Source of the DNA: Burkholderiales bacterium Ga0077543
Lineage (GTDB): Bacteria > Pseudomonadota > Gammaproteobacteria > Burkholderiales > Burkholderiaceae_C
DNA: 64,000 nt
Direction: 5' to 3'
NCBI GenBank assembly: GCA_001464055.1
Contig: LNET01000042.1
Location: 1-64,000, forward strand
Shown: piece by piece, positions 18,001 to 27,500 of the stretch
How the letters are laid out: every line of letters starts with the position of its first letter
Numbering within the stretch: the stretch's first letter is position 1
Program-made: the position numbers and the translations under genes
Notes under the pieces: generated by a model
The model's database searches: none
What the model saw: only the letters and a program-made list of their open reading frames with translations
What the model was told of the DNA's origin: nothing

Positions 18001-18500
18001 GTGAATCGCAATTCGCCGCTGAGCACCTGCACCTGGGTGCCGGGCAAGACCGGGTCGACATCGGTCCGGCCGGGGCCGAGTTCGCCGGTCTTGGCGCCTG
18101 GCATCAGCAGACGGCCGGCCGATACCTCCAGCGACACCACGACCGCTGTCTGCACGGGCTCGCCATCACTGCCGAACAGGCGCACCACCACCGTGGTGGC
18201 ACTTTGGCCATCGGCCGGCAAGGCATTGCGCTCGACCTCGACGGCCACGCGATCGACCCAGCTGGACGCTGCCCGGTGTGCGCCTTGCAGCAGCAGCGAC
18301 GTGCCATCGGCCTTGGGCGGGATGCCCACACCGTGCACATCCAGCACAGGGCTGCTGGCCGCTGCCGGCCCCTGTGCAATTGCCAGAGGCAGGCCACAGG
18401 CCATCAAGGCGGCACAGACCAGCTCACGGGGGCGCAGAACGAGGTTTGTCATGTTCGAGTGGACGCCAGCTTGGGAACGTTGGGCAGCCTTCGGCTTCAT
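15084..18500 (-). CDS. Large outer-membrane protein, Ig-like front plus predicted beta-barrel
   Basis: The 1138-residue exported protein has a signal region around VCAALMACGLPLAIAQG. An invasin/Ig-like module lies at about residues 75-200 (NALPADGQSATTVVVRLFG). A conserved module near 280 contains LRDIKPDEFYPVYGDAS, followed by VRVDKNKSYALFGDFSTGDG. From about residue 480 to the end there are many alternating amphipathic strands (TWLTAEVARSE, YLFGEALRG, WLSAGYNWRGFSD) typical of an outer-membrane barrel. The ATG at 18500 overlaps the stop of the giant repeat gene (ATGA) and has AAGGGGG six bases upstream; an ATG at 18452 is weaker. It may display or export the repeat protein. No function is known to me. 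Confidence 0.75.
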   Translation of the reverse strand: MKPKAAQRSQAGVHSNMTNLVLRPRELVCAALMACGLPLAIAQGPAAASSPVLDVHGVGIPPKADGTSLLLQGAHRAASSWVDRVAVEVERNALPADGQSATTVVVRLFGSDGEPVQTAVVVSLEVSAGRLLMPGAKTGELGPGRTDVDPVLPGTQVQVLSGELRFTLIAPDVPQDVRLRVTAGATQAAGVVSFLPETRDFIAVGLIEGVIRLSRKDPSLIQPVRLEDGFEAELRRFSRSFNDGKGDAALRGALFLKGRILGSALLTASFDSEKETRARLLRDIKPDEFYPVYGDASAKVFEAQSSSRLYVRVDKNKSYALFGDFSTGDGFAAEHGAAGVAPSALKKLGAYSRTLTGLRGQWTAEGGAATAGAFAAYDTLKQVTEEFRAMGTSGPFVLRNNSALENSEKVEVLVRYKDNPGLIKTQRALQRLDDYSFEPFSGRILLNRPLTSVDPQGDPVSLRVTYEVDQGGERFVVAGVEGSVAVGGRTRVGAALVQDQNPASPARLASVHVGTQLADKTWLTAEVARSESTVYEVGAQTYSNPSQQAGEQRVDRKGHAARVALQHQGSSTTLDATVIQTDTGFCNPGAPLSGGRSEAMVKGTWRLTDDLYLFGEALRGHDKTADGSREGAALGLGVKLGQYLNVQGGVRALQENGGWNAGVPVITPNPTPGSSSMPTGGLLGGTDAVTINQATGQSLASYAPVSTQVAGQGISVDATTLFLGAQFAATERLSVEGLVESAVDGQSKHRLVLGGAYRLGERSRLVARYEDQTGLTSAYGATRSNALSVGADTQYMPGGQLFSEYRLRDATSREAWWANGLRNTWALREGVTATTAVEYLRVLDGQGGDAAAIALGYDYTANPLWKLASKLEWRRVFDNRRLPGDERSDSVLSTVALARKMNRDWTLLARNHLLVNRYAQGPGGTSTGIGGATDGAYTAVQDRFQIGAAFRPVDHNRLDVLSKYEFRFSHNANGQLGLKESVHIASVQAIYHPSRPWWLTTRLAAKAREETGLSALGKTRYDAALLSGRLVYDLAERIDAGFMAATLMGGPNGRSLSSLTRSRQSALGVEAGYLVKENLWLSAGYNWRGFSDADLTASEYTNSGVYLRLRLKFDEDLFAGTSRAINRTLDQAAAAIRP

Positions 18501-21500
18501 GGCCTGCCCCCTTGCTGCCGCAGCCTGACCGGGCTTTGGTTGGCGCTGTCGGTGCCCTGTTGTGGGTACGCGGGCGCCTTGCCATCCAACGTCAAGGCCG
18601 GCCCGTTGGGGTTTTCGGTTTCCGCGGCACGCACCTCGCCTTGGCTGCGGCGCGCCTTGACCTGTTCCAGCACCCTGTTCGAGCACGAGCCTTCGATGAA
18701 GTCGCTGCGCACCAGCTCGCCGTTCTTCGGGTCGACGAAGATGGAGTTCGCGTCGCCCGCGTTGCGGTTGCTGCTGGTCACCAGCCGCGCGCCCCTGGGC
18801 AGGGTCAGCCGGTCGACCTTCAACACGTTGGTGCGCGGCGGCAGGCCGCAATAGCTGTACTTGCCTTCGACGTCGCTGGTCAGCCGCGTGCCGTCCAGCA
18901 GGTACAGGCGTACACCGGGGATGCCCAGCTCCTCGGCGTCTTGCACCTGGTTGTGGTTGCAGTCGACATACACCTTGCCGGTGACGCAGGCTTCGTTGCC
19001 GAACACCCCGCCGCTGACACGCACACGCGCGGTGGCGGTGTTGGACCGCACCGAGCGGCTGCCGCTGGTGGACACCGCCTGTGCGGTGTTGATGCCGTCG
19101 CCCTGCTGGGCACCGACACCCACGCGCAGGATGTAGCTGAAGCTGATCTGCCCGTTGACCGGCAGTGTGCCCACGGCAAAGCCCAGGTTCGGGCCGGGCT
19201 GGCCGATGGGGTCGCTTTGCACGACGCCGCCGATGCGGAAGGTGCCGCCGATGTAGCGGAAGCCCGCCGGCAGGCGGTCGTCCACCCGCACATTGGGCAG
19301 CGGCGGCCCGTCCAGATGCCTGACCGTCAGCGTGTAGGTGACGGTGTCGCCAACCTCGGCGCTGGCGCGGCTGGCCTGTTTGCTGAGCACGAACCGTGTG
19401 CCGCCAAACGGGTCCAGCGGGATGTGGTTGTTGATGATGTCCACGAAGCGTGCAGGTGTGTTGGGCGTCAGCGGCACCGCAAAGAAGTACGGCGTGGGCT
19501 GGCTGCCACTGGGTGCCGTGTCCTGCGCCTGGATGGCACAGGCGCCGCCTTGCACGTAGGCCTGGCATTGCGCCGGCACGCGCACGCTGCCAGGCTGCGC
19601 CGGGATGAAGATCGACGTGGCCGTGGCGCTGCCGTCGGACGGTACGCCGGCGTTCATGTAGCCGTCGGGTGGCGTGACGCGGATTTGGTAATCACCGTCG
19701 CCCGGGCAGCCCGGTGCAGGAGGTGCGAGCAGCCAGAACGCGTAGCCGCCTGGCACCGAGCCCGTCACTTGCGCGGTGGTGGTGATGCGGTTCACGCCGC
19801 CCAGCACACAGGCGGCCGGCACCAGCGCACCGGTGGGGCCGAGCAGTTCGACCACGGCGCCGGCCACCGGCTGGCGCGTCTGGCTGTCGTACACCACGCC
19901 GCTGGGGTCTAGCGGCAGGTTCTGCTGCGTTCGAATGCCGTTGCCGCTGGGCACCATGAAGCCACGAATGGCCCCGGTGGGCACCACACCGGTGGGGCCG
20001 CTGGCCTGTGGGTCATTGCCGCCGGCCGGGTCGGCAGACACCGGGCGGCCGTAGTAGGCGCCGCTGACCGCGTCGCGGAAGCGGATCTCGTAGCCGTCGC
20101 CAGGCACCAGGCCCAGGAAGCGGTATTCGCCCTGCGCGTCGGTGGTGGTGCTGCGCAGCAGCGCGCCGCCCAGGTGGAGTTCGACGATGAAGCCGCTTTG
20201 GCGCAGGTCGCGCCCGCTCTGGTAGCGCCGGTCCTTGTCCGCGTCCAGCCACACCTTGCCGCTGACGCCGCCCGGCTGCTGGATGGGCGTGGGCAGGCGG
20301 CAGCTGTTTTGCGTGGCGGTGTCGCTGCACAGCGGCGGGTTGTCGCGTTGCGCAGGCGTGGGTTGGCGTGGCTCGAGCTCGCCGCCACCTTGCACCCACA
20401 CGCGGTTGTCGCGTGTGCACGGGTAGCTGCCCGCGCTGCACAGCGCGCTGCCCACCTGCACGTCCAGCGTGATCTCGCTGCGGTGCGCAGCGCCAGGGGC
20501 GATGACTTCGTCGCTGGTGCAGCTGACGGTCTGGGCGTTGACCGTGCAAGCCCAGCCTGCACCGGCTGGGTTGGGCACGCTCGTGCTGCCGGCCACCACC
20601 GTCATGCCCGCTGGCAAGGTGTCGGTGACGGTGTAGGCCGCGCTGGTGGGCAGTTGGCCCGCATTGCGCACGCTCAGCACATAGCGCCCGCTCAGTTGCT
20701 CGGTAAACACCGGCGTGGCCAGGCGTTTGGTGACGACCAGGTCAGCAGAGTTGCCGATCTCGCCAAACCACTGTCTTTCGGCGTGCTGACCCAGGGCCAG
20801 CGTGATGTTGCTGATCCTCGACGGCAGCTCGCGGGTCCCGGTGGCCGTGCCACCGCCCAAGCCGGGCGTGGTGATGCCGTTGATGGTGCCCGGGGGCTGT
20901 GCGGGTTCGGTGACGGCGTAGACGCCGGGGCGAAGGTCGGTGAAGCGGAAATCGCCGTTGGCGTCGGTCTGTGTGCTGGCGCTGACGCTGCGGCCCTGGT
21001 CGTCGGTGCCGTTCAAGTTCAGCGTTTGGCCGGCATAGCCTTCTTCACCACCCTGGCGGGCGCCGTCGTTGTTGACGTCGTTGTAGACACTGCCGCTGAT
21101 CTGTGCCGGCGCGATCTCGCCGAAGTGGTTGTCGGTGGAGGCCATGCCCGGCGTGGGCAAGGCAATCCCGCTGATGCGGCTGGGTGTGACGGCCAGTGGG
21201 GTGGCCGTGCCGCCGCCGATGGCGCCGGGCACCGTATGGCCATTCAGCGTGGTCAGTCCATTGCTTACGGGCTGCGCAGGTTCTGTGACGGTGTAGGTGC
21301 CGGGGCGCAGGGCCGTGAAGGCCCAGCGGCCACTCGTGTCGGTGGCGGTGCTGGCGCTCACCGCCTGGCCGCTGCTGTCGGTGCCGCTCAGTTCGATGAC
21401 GACCGAAGGGATGCCCACTTCGTTGCCTTCGATCACGGCGTTGTCGTTGGCGTCCAGCCACACCCGGCCGCTGATCGACACCGGCAGCAGTTCGGCAAAC

Positions 21501-24500
21501 AGGTTCTCGGGTGCCGTGGCACCGGGCAGCAGGTTGATGCCGCTGACCTGGCTGGGCAGAACGGTGATCTCGGTGGCGCTGCCACCGGCGGGGCCGGCAC
21601 GGGTTTGGCCGTTGAGCGTGCTCGAGCCGTTGCTCACGGGCTGGGCCGCCTGCTCGGTCAGCGCATACACCCCGGCGGGCAGGTCTTCGAAGCGGAAGCT
21701 GCCGTCGGGCTGGGTTTGTTGCGCCGTACCGGCCGGCAGCTGGTTGCCGCCGTTCAAGGTGACGGTGACACCGGCCAGCCCGCTGTCGCTGCCGTTGAAC
21801 CCGCCGTCGTTGGCGGCGTCCAGGAACACCCGACCGGCGATGACGCCGGCCTGTTCGCCGAACAGGTTGTTGTCGGACCCGCTGGGCAGCAGACTGCCGA
21901 TGAGGATGTGGTTGAGGCCCGGCGTGGTGGCCGTCGCGCCCGGGTTGACCGCGCCTTCGCCATAGGCGCCGGGCTGGGTTTCGCACAGGCTGTAGCTGCG
22001 GCCCACGGCCAGCAGCCGTGGCGGCGTCAGGCTGGCGTTGCTGAAGCTGAAGTTGCCCTGGCTGTCGGTGGCCACACGGGCCAGTTCGGTGCCGTCGCAG
22101 CGGGTTCCTTCGACCAGGCGAACCACCACGCCGGGAATGCGCCCGGGGTCGGCCGCGCTCAATGCACCGTCGCGGTTGCGGTCGATGTAGACGGTGCCGC
22201 TGATGCCGCCTGCAGGGACCAGCTCGGCAAAGTTGTTGTCCGGGCTTTGAGCACCGGCGGCCAGCTGAATGTTGCGGATCTGGTTGTCGCCCACTGCCCC
22301 AGCCGTCCCGGGGGTGCCGGCAGTGACAGGGCCTGCGGAATTGATGCCGTCCACCACGGCGCCCAACGCTACCGGAATGGCGCCTTGGCTCAGGTTGTAC
22401 GTGCCCGCAAACAGGTCGTCGAAGCGGTAGCGGCCATCGGCGTCGGTGTGCGTGGTGATCGAAAGCGGTACGCCGGCAGTCAGGCCTTCGCTGGCGGTCC
22501 CGGTCAGCGTGATCGGCACACCGGCACCGGCCACGGCGCTGCCCAGGCCGGATTCGCCGGCATCACGCAGGCCGTTGTTGGTGGCGCCAGCGGCGCTGGA
22601 GTAGTCGACAAACACCTGGCCACTCAGCACAGCCAGCACCTCGCGGAAGTTCTGGCCGTTGGCACCGCCCGCGTTCAGACTGTTGATGTCGATCTGGTTG
22701 GCGCGTGGGCTGTTGCCACCGCTGCCGGGTTGTGCCGGGCGGTCGCCATACCCGACGGGTTGGACCTGGCAGATGACGTAGCCGCTGCCCTGGCGCTGCA
22801 GGCCAAAGCTGTAGTCGCCACTGGCGGCGGTGATGGTGGACAGCAGCGCGCCGGTGGGCAAGGCGCCACTGGCCGGGCAGACCGTGCCGATGACATACAG
22901 GCCCAGCGTGACACCCTCCAGGCCAGGCTCGTTGCTGCCTTGACTGCCGTTGTCATTGCGGTCCAGGTACACCCGGCCAGTGATGGGCGCCAGCGGCGAC
23001 TCGCCAAAGTTGTATTGCACGCCGTCACCGCCTGCCAGGCTGATGGCGGTGATGCGGTCGGTGTTGGCAATGGGCTGGTTGGGGGCTGCGGTGCCGGTCA
23101 ACACACCGCCCACACGGCCGACGTTGACCGCACTGGGCCGGTTGCCCAGGTTGACAGGGTGGCTGGGCAGCGGTTGCTCCAGCACATAGGTCAAGGCTGG
23201 ATCGAGGTCGATGAAGCTGTAGCTGCCGTCTGCAGCCGTGGTGGTGCTGGACAGTGGCGCGCCGTTCAGGTCAGCGGCATTGCGCACCAGCACGGTGGCG
23301 TTGGCGATGGGGATGTCGACCCCCACTTCGTATTGGTCGCTGAAGTTGCGGTCGACGTAGACAAAGCCGCGCAGGCTGGACCTGGTCACTTCCGGGAAGT
23401 TCAAGCGCACGCCGTCTTGCTGTGCCAGCAGGTTGATGCCGGTGTAGCGTGAGTTCGCGCCCGCAGGCAGCGGTGCGCCGGCGGGTATCGCACCGAAAGG
23501 CACATAGGTGGAGGCCAGCGACGGCGAGCTGCCGGGTGCGGCAGCAGTGGGATCGCCCGGGCTGTTGCCGAAGCCGGCGGGCTGCGCCTGCACGATCTCG
23601 TAAACGCCAGCCGAAAGGTCGCCGAAGCTGTAGCTGCCATCGGCCAGCGTATTGACGCTCTGCGGTGCAAACACGTTGTTGTGGGCATCGCTCCCCGATG
23701 GGGAACGCAGCACGATCTGCACCCCGGCCAGGCGCGGCTCGGCGCCAGCGTCTTGGGGTGTACCCAGGTTGGCGCCAGCACGTTCACGGTCTTCGAACAC
23801 CAGGCCGGCCAGCGACGAACGTGTGACTTGCACCGCGTGTGTGGTGGTGTCGTTGCCGGTGCCGGGGTCAAACTGTTCGGAGCCCACGCCAGCAGCATTG
23901 GTCTGCAGCGTGCTGATGTTGCCGGCACCACCGGGCCAGCTGTCCCAGCGCACAGGCAAGCTCACGCGCACGCGGCCCAGTGCACCCACATCGCCGACGT
24001 TGCAGGTCACCACCTGCGCGACACGGGTGCAGGTGCCGTTGCCGGTCGTCACTGCGCCGGGGAAGCTGCTGGTGCCGGTTTTTTCCCAGGTGATGGCGCC
24101 ATTCACCGTAACCCCTGCGGGCAAGGTGTCGGTGATGACGGTGCCGGTGCCGTTCAATGGGCTGGTGCCGCTGCGGTCGCGCGAGAGCGAGTCGCCGGGG
24201 CCGTTGTTGACGACCTCCACCACCCAGTTGAAGGGCTGTCGCAGGTTGACCACTGCCACCGCCGGCGGCAAGGGAGCCGGCAAGGCCGGCACTGCTGCCG
24301 TGAAGCCGGTCTTGCTGACCGCCAGGTCGGCGCGGGTGCGCACGGTGGTGATCTCGGGCTCGGCGTTGTTGCTGCCCTCGGCCTCGGTCTCGGCGGCCGA
24401 CACCACGGCGTTGGTGCCGACGGTGGCGCCACTGGGCGCAGGCGCAGACTCAAAGCGGAAGCGCAGGTTCAGGAAACCACCGTCTGTGGTGCCGGTGCCG

Positions 24501-27500
24501 GTGGCGACGACACCGGTGACGTTCGGGACAAAGCCGAAGCCGGGAACGTTGCAGCGCAAGCTCAGTGTCGCCGGGTGCACCACCGGGTTGGTGCCAGCGG
24601 TCACCCCGCACAGAGTCGGCGCGGTGGCGCCGCTGGTCATGGTGGCCGTGGTGCCCGCTTCGTCGCCGATGAAGCGCACGGTGGCGCCGCTGGGGGGTGT
24701 GATGGTGTAGTCGAGGACCGTGGACGTCGCCACGGACGGCCCCGCGTTGCGCACCTGCACGCGGTAGACGATGTCGTTGGTACCGGGCGATGTGCTGACC
24801 GCGGCAGGGTCCCACCCGATGGGGTCGAGCAGGTCGGCGTTTTCGACCCGCAGGTCGATCTGTCCGAGGGCGAAGTTGGCGGTCGCCTGGCGGACGTCGT
24901 CGGCTGCGCTGCTGTCGCTGTTGTAGTCGAAGGTGGCGCCATTGGCCGCCACGGTGGTGTTGCCGGTGTCGACAATGCGAAAGCCAGCCTCGTTGCTCAG
25001 CGGGCCGCTGGCGCCCCAGTTCGGACGCACCACGATGCTCACCTGGCGGTCTTGGTTGCGCGCCATCGTCACGCGCGGGCATTCGATGGTGACGGTGCCA
25101 CCCGTGCCGCCGGTGCTGTAGCTGGTGCCGCCGGCTGCAGGGGCGCTGACCACGCCGCCGGTGGTGCCCGTGACCGTGCACGCCGCGCCCGCCACGATGG
25201 TGGCGCTGCGCAGCACGAAGCCCGGGTCGTTGGCGGCCAGTGTGAAGGTGTCGGTGAAAACCACGCCAGCGGGCTGCCCCAGCGGTGGGGAGCCGGCGGC
25301 GGGCAGGTCCGAGCCCGAAGTCGCCGGGTTGCGGTAGTTCACGGTGTAGGTCAGATCAACGCCCACCTGTGCCACGGCCGGCGCGAAGGTCTTGGAAGTC
25401 GTCTGCAGGTTGGCCAGTGCGTGCACTTCCACGGCGTCGCGGGCCTGGTTGTTGCCGGTGTCGGTTTCCAGCGACGCAGTGGCCCGTGTCACGTCCACCG
25501 CCACCCCTGCCTGGTTGCAGAACTGGCCGGCGCTGCTGCATCCGCCCACGGCGCTCTGCGACAAGCTGTCGCGCACCGGTCTGCCCACGCGGATGACAAA
25601 GGTCGCCGCATTGGCTGCACCCACGCCCATCAGGTTGTCGTTGCTGCGGCAAGTCACGGTGCCGGCGCTGAGGCTGCAGGTGAAGGCGCCGATGGTGGCA
25701 GGCAGGTTTGCTGTTGCGGGTGGTCCACAGGTGCCCACGCCGACGTAGCCGCAGATCGAGACCACCGTCTGCCCGTTGATGTGGCCCGGGATGGCGTCGT
25801 CCAGCACCACACCGCCGGTGGCGTCGGGGCCGCTGTTGCCGACGACCAAGGTGTAGAGCATGTGGGTTTCGGTCAGCCCCACCACCTTGTCGGCACCGGC
25901 GGGGGTTTCGGTGAGCTTGCTCACCGTGAGGTCGCTGCGCTGGTCGGTGGCACGCACGCTGCGGCTGCCTGAGCAGTCGTTGCCGGTGACAAAGTCGCTG
26001 GTGCTGCCAGGCGTGAAACCGGTGACAGTGGGTTCGGCCGAGCCGCCCGAGCCACCCACACAGGCGCCGCTGGTCAGGGTGCCTACGGCATTGGCCGTGG
26101 TGGTGAAGCTCAGGTCGACAAAACCACCGCTGCCGCTGGTGGCGCCCAGTGCCACCGGGTAGCTGCCCGTGTAGGTACAGCGGGCACCGCCGGCTTCTGC
26201 TGCACAGGACCAGCCGGTGCTGGTGGAAGCGAGCGTTTCACCCGCAGCCAGCGCGACGAACGCCTGCAGGTTGGCTTCCACCGCGCGTGGGCCGTTGTTG
26301 CGCACCCGCACGCTGTGGCCGATGGTGCCACCGGCAGACGCCACCAAGGCCGGGTTCTTGCTGTAGCTGACGAGTTGCACGTCGGCGCCGTCTGTCAACA
26401 CGGTGTAGGTGACGCTGCCGCTGTTGTTGCCGGCCACCGGGTCGGGTGTGCTGGCGGACACCAGGGCGGTGTTGGTGTAGCTGCCGTTCAGCGCAGTGCT
26501 GGTGTCCACGCTGAAGTCGATGTTCTCGGTGCTGCCCGCGGCCATCGTGGCGCGTGTGCAGCGCAGGATGCTGCGCGCCGCACGGCCCAGGTCGGCGTTG
26601 TCCTGGTCGTCCTCGTCAGCATCGTTCGTGCGGCAGGTGTACGGGCCAAAGGCCTGGGTCGCCGGCGGCAGGGGAAAACTCGGCTGCAGCGTGTGGCCGG
26701 CGGGCAGCACATCGCGCACCACCACGGCGCTCGCGCTGCCCTGGCCCAGGTTGCGCGGCGAGAGACGAAACGCGATCGATGAGCCGGCGCTGAACGGCCC
26801 GGAGACGCCGTTCAGCGCCTTGTTCAGCGCCAGGTTCGCACTGGCGCTGACGGTGGTGCCCAGGGACGCCGTGTTGTTGCTGGCGATGTTGTCCAGCAGC
26901 GCGCCGTTCACGGCCCGGTCGGTGTCCACTTCGGCGTTATGTGTGAGCGTACCGCTGGCAATGGTCACGTCCATCTCGAAGGTAAAGCTCACGCTGGCGC
27001 CCACGACCAAGGTGTTGCTGCCCCGCGTGGCCGTGAGCACGCCGGCGCTCGGGCCACTGAAGGACCAGCCAGCACCACTTGCGCTGCCGCCGACGAAGCT
27101 GGCACCCGCTGGCAAGGTGCTGCGCACGCGCACACCATTGGTCGGGTTCGAATTCGGGCCGTTGTTCGTGACCAGGACGGTGTAGGTCAGGCGTGCGCCC
27201 GACGTCACCGGGTCGGCGCTGGGGACGATCGCCACCGACAAGTCGGCGTTGTTTTCGAGCGAGGTCTGTTGCAGCGGAACCGGGTTGGCGTTGTTGTTCT
27301 CGTTGGTGTCACCCAGCCAGAACGCCGAGCCCGCAGCAAACAGCGGCAATGGGTCGGCCTGTGCGGTGCCCAGCGGGGGCGCACCCCGACCGATGGCGCC
27401 GCGCAAGCGCACGTTGGGTGGCGCAGGCAAAAGCGCAGGCGCGCGAAAACGAAGCGTGAAGCTGATGGGCGGCGTGCCGCCGCCGCCGCCCGTGCCGTTC

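Noticed and set aside
20900..23400. Regularly spaced similar DNA segments that might suggest a CRISPR or tandem DNA repeat
   Set aside because: Period is about 300-400 bases, similarity is at protein level and follows SdrD-B modules; no short identical direct repeats.
20174..23452. Plus-strand open frame of about 1090 codons inside the giant repeat gene
   Set aside because: It is the mirror of the SdrD-B repeat coding sequence, with low-complexity Val/Gly/Ala/Asp composition and no motif.
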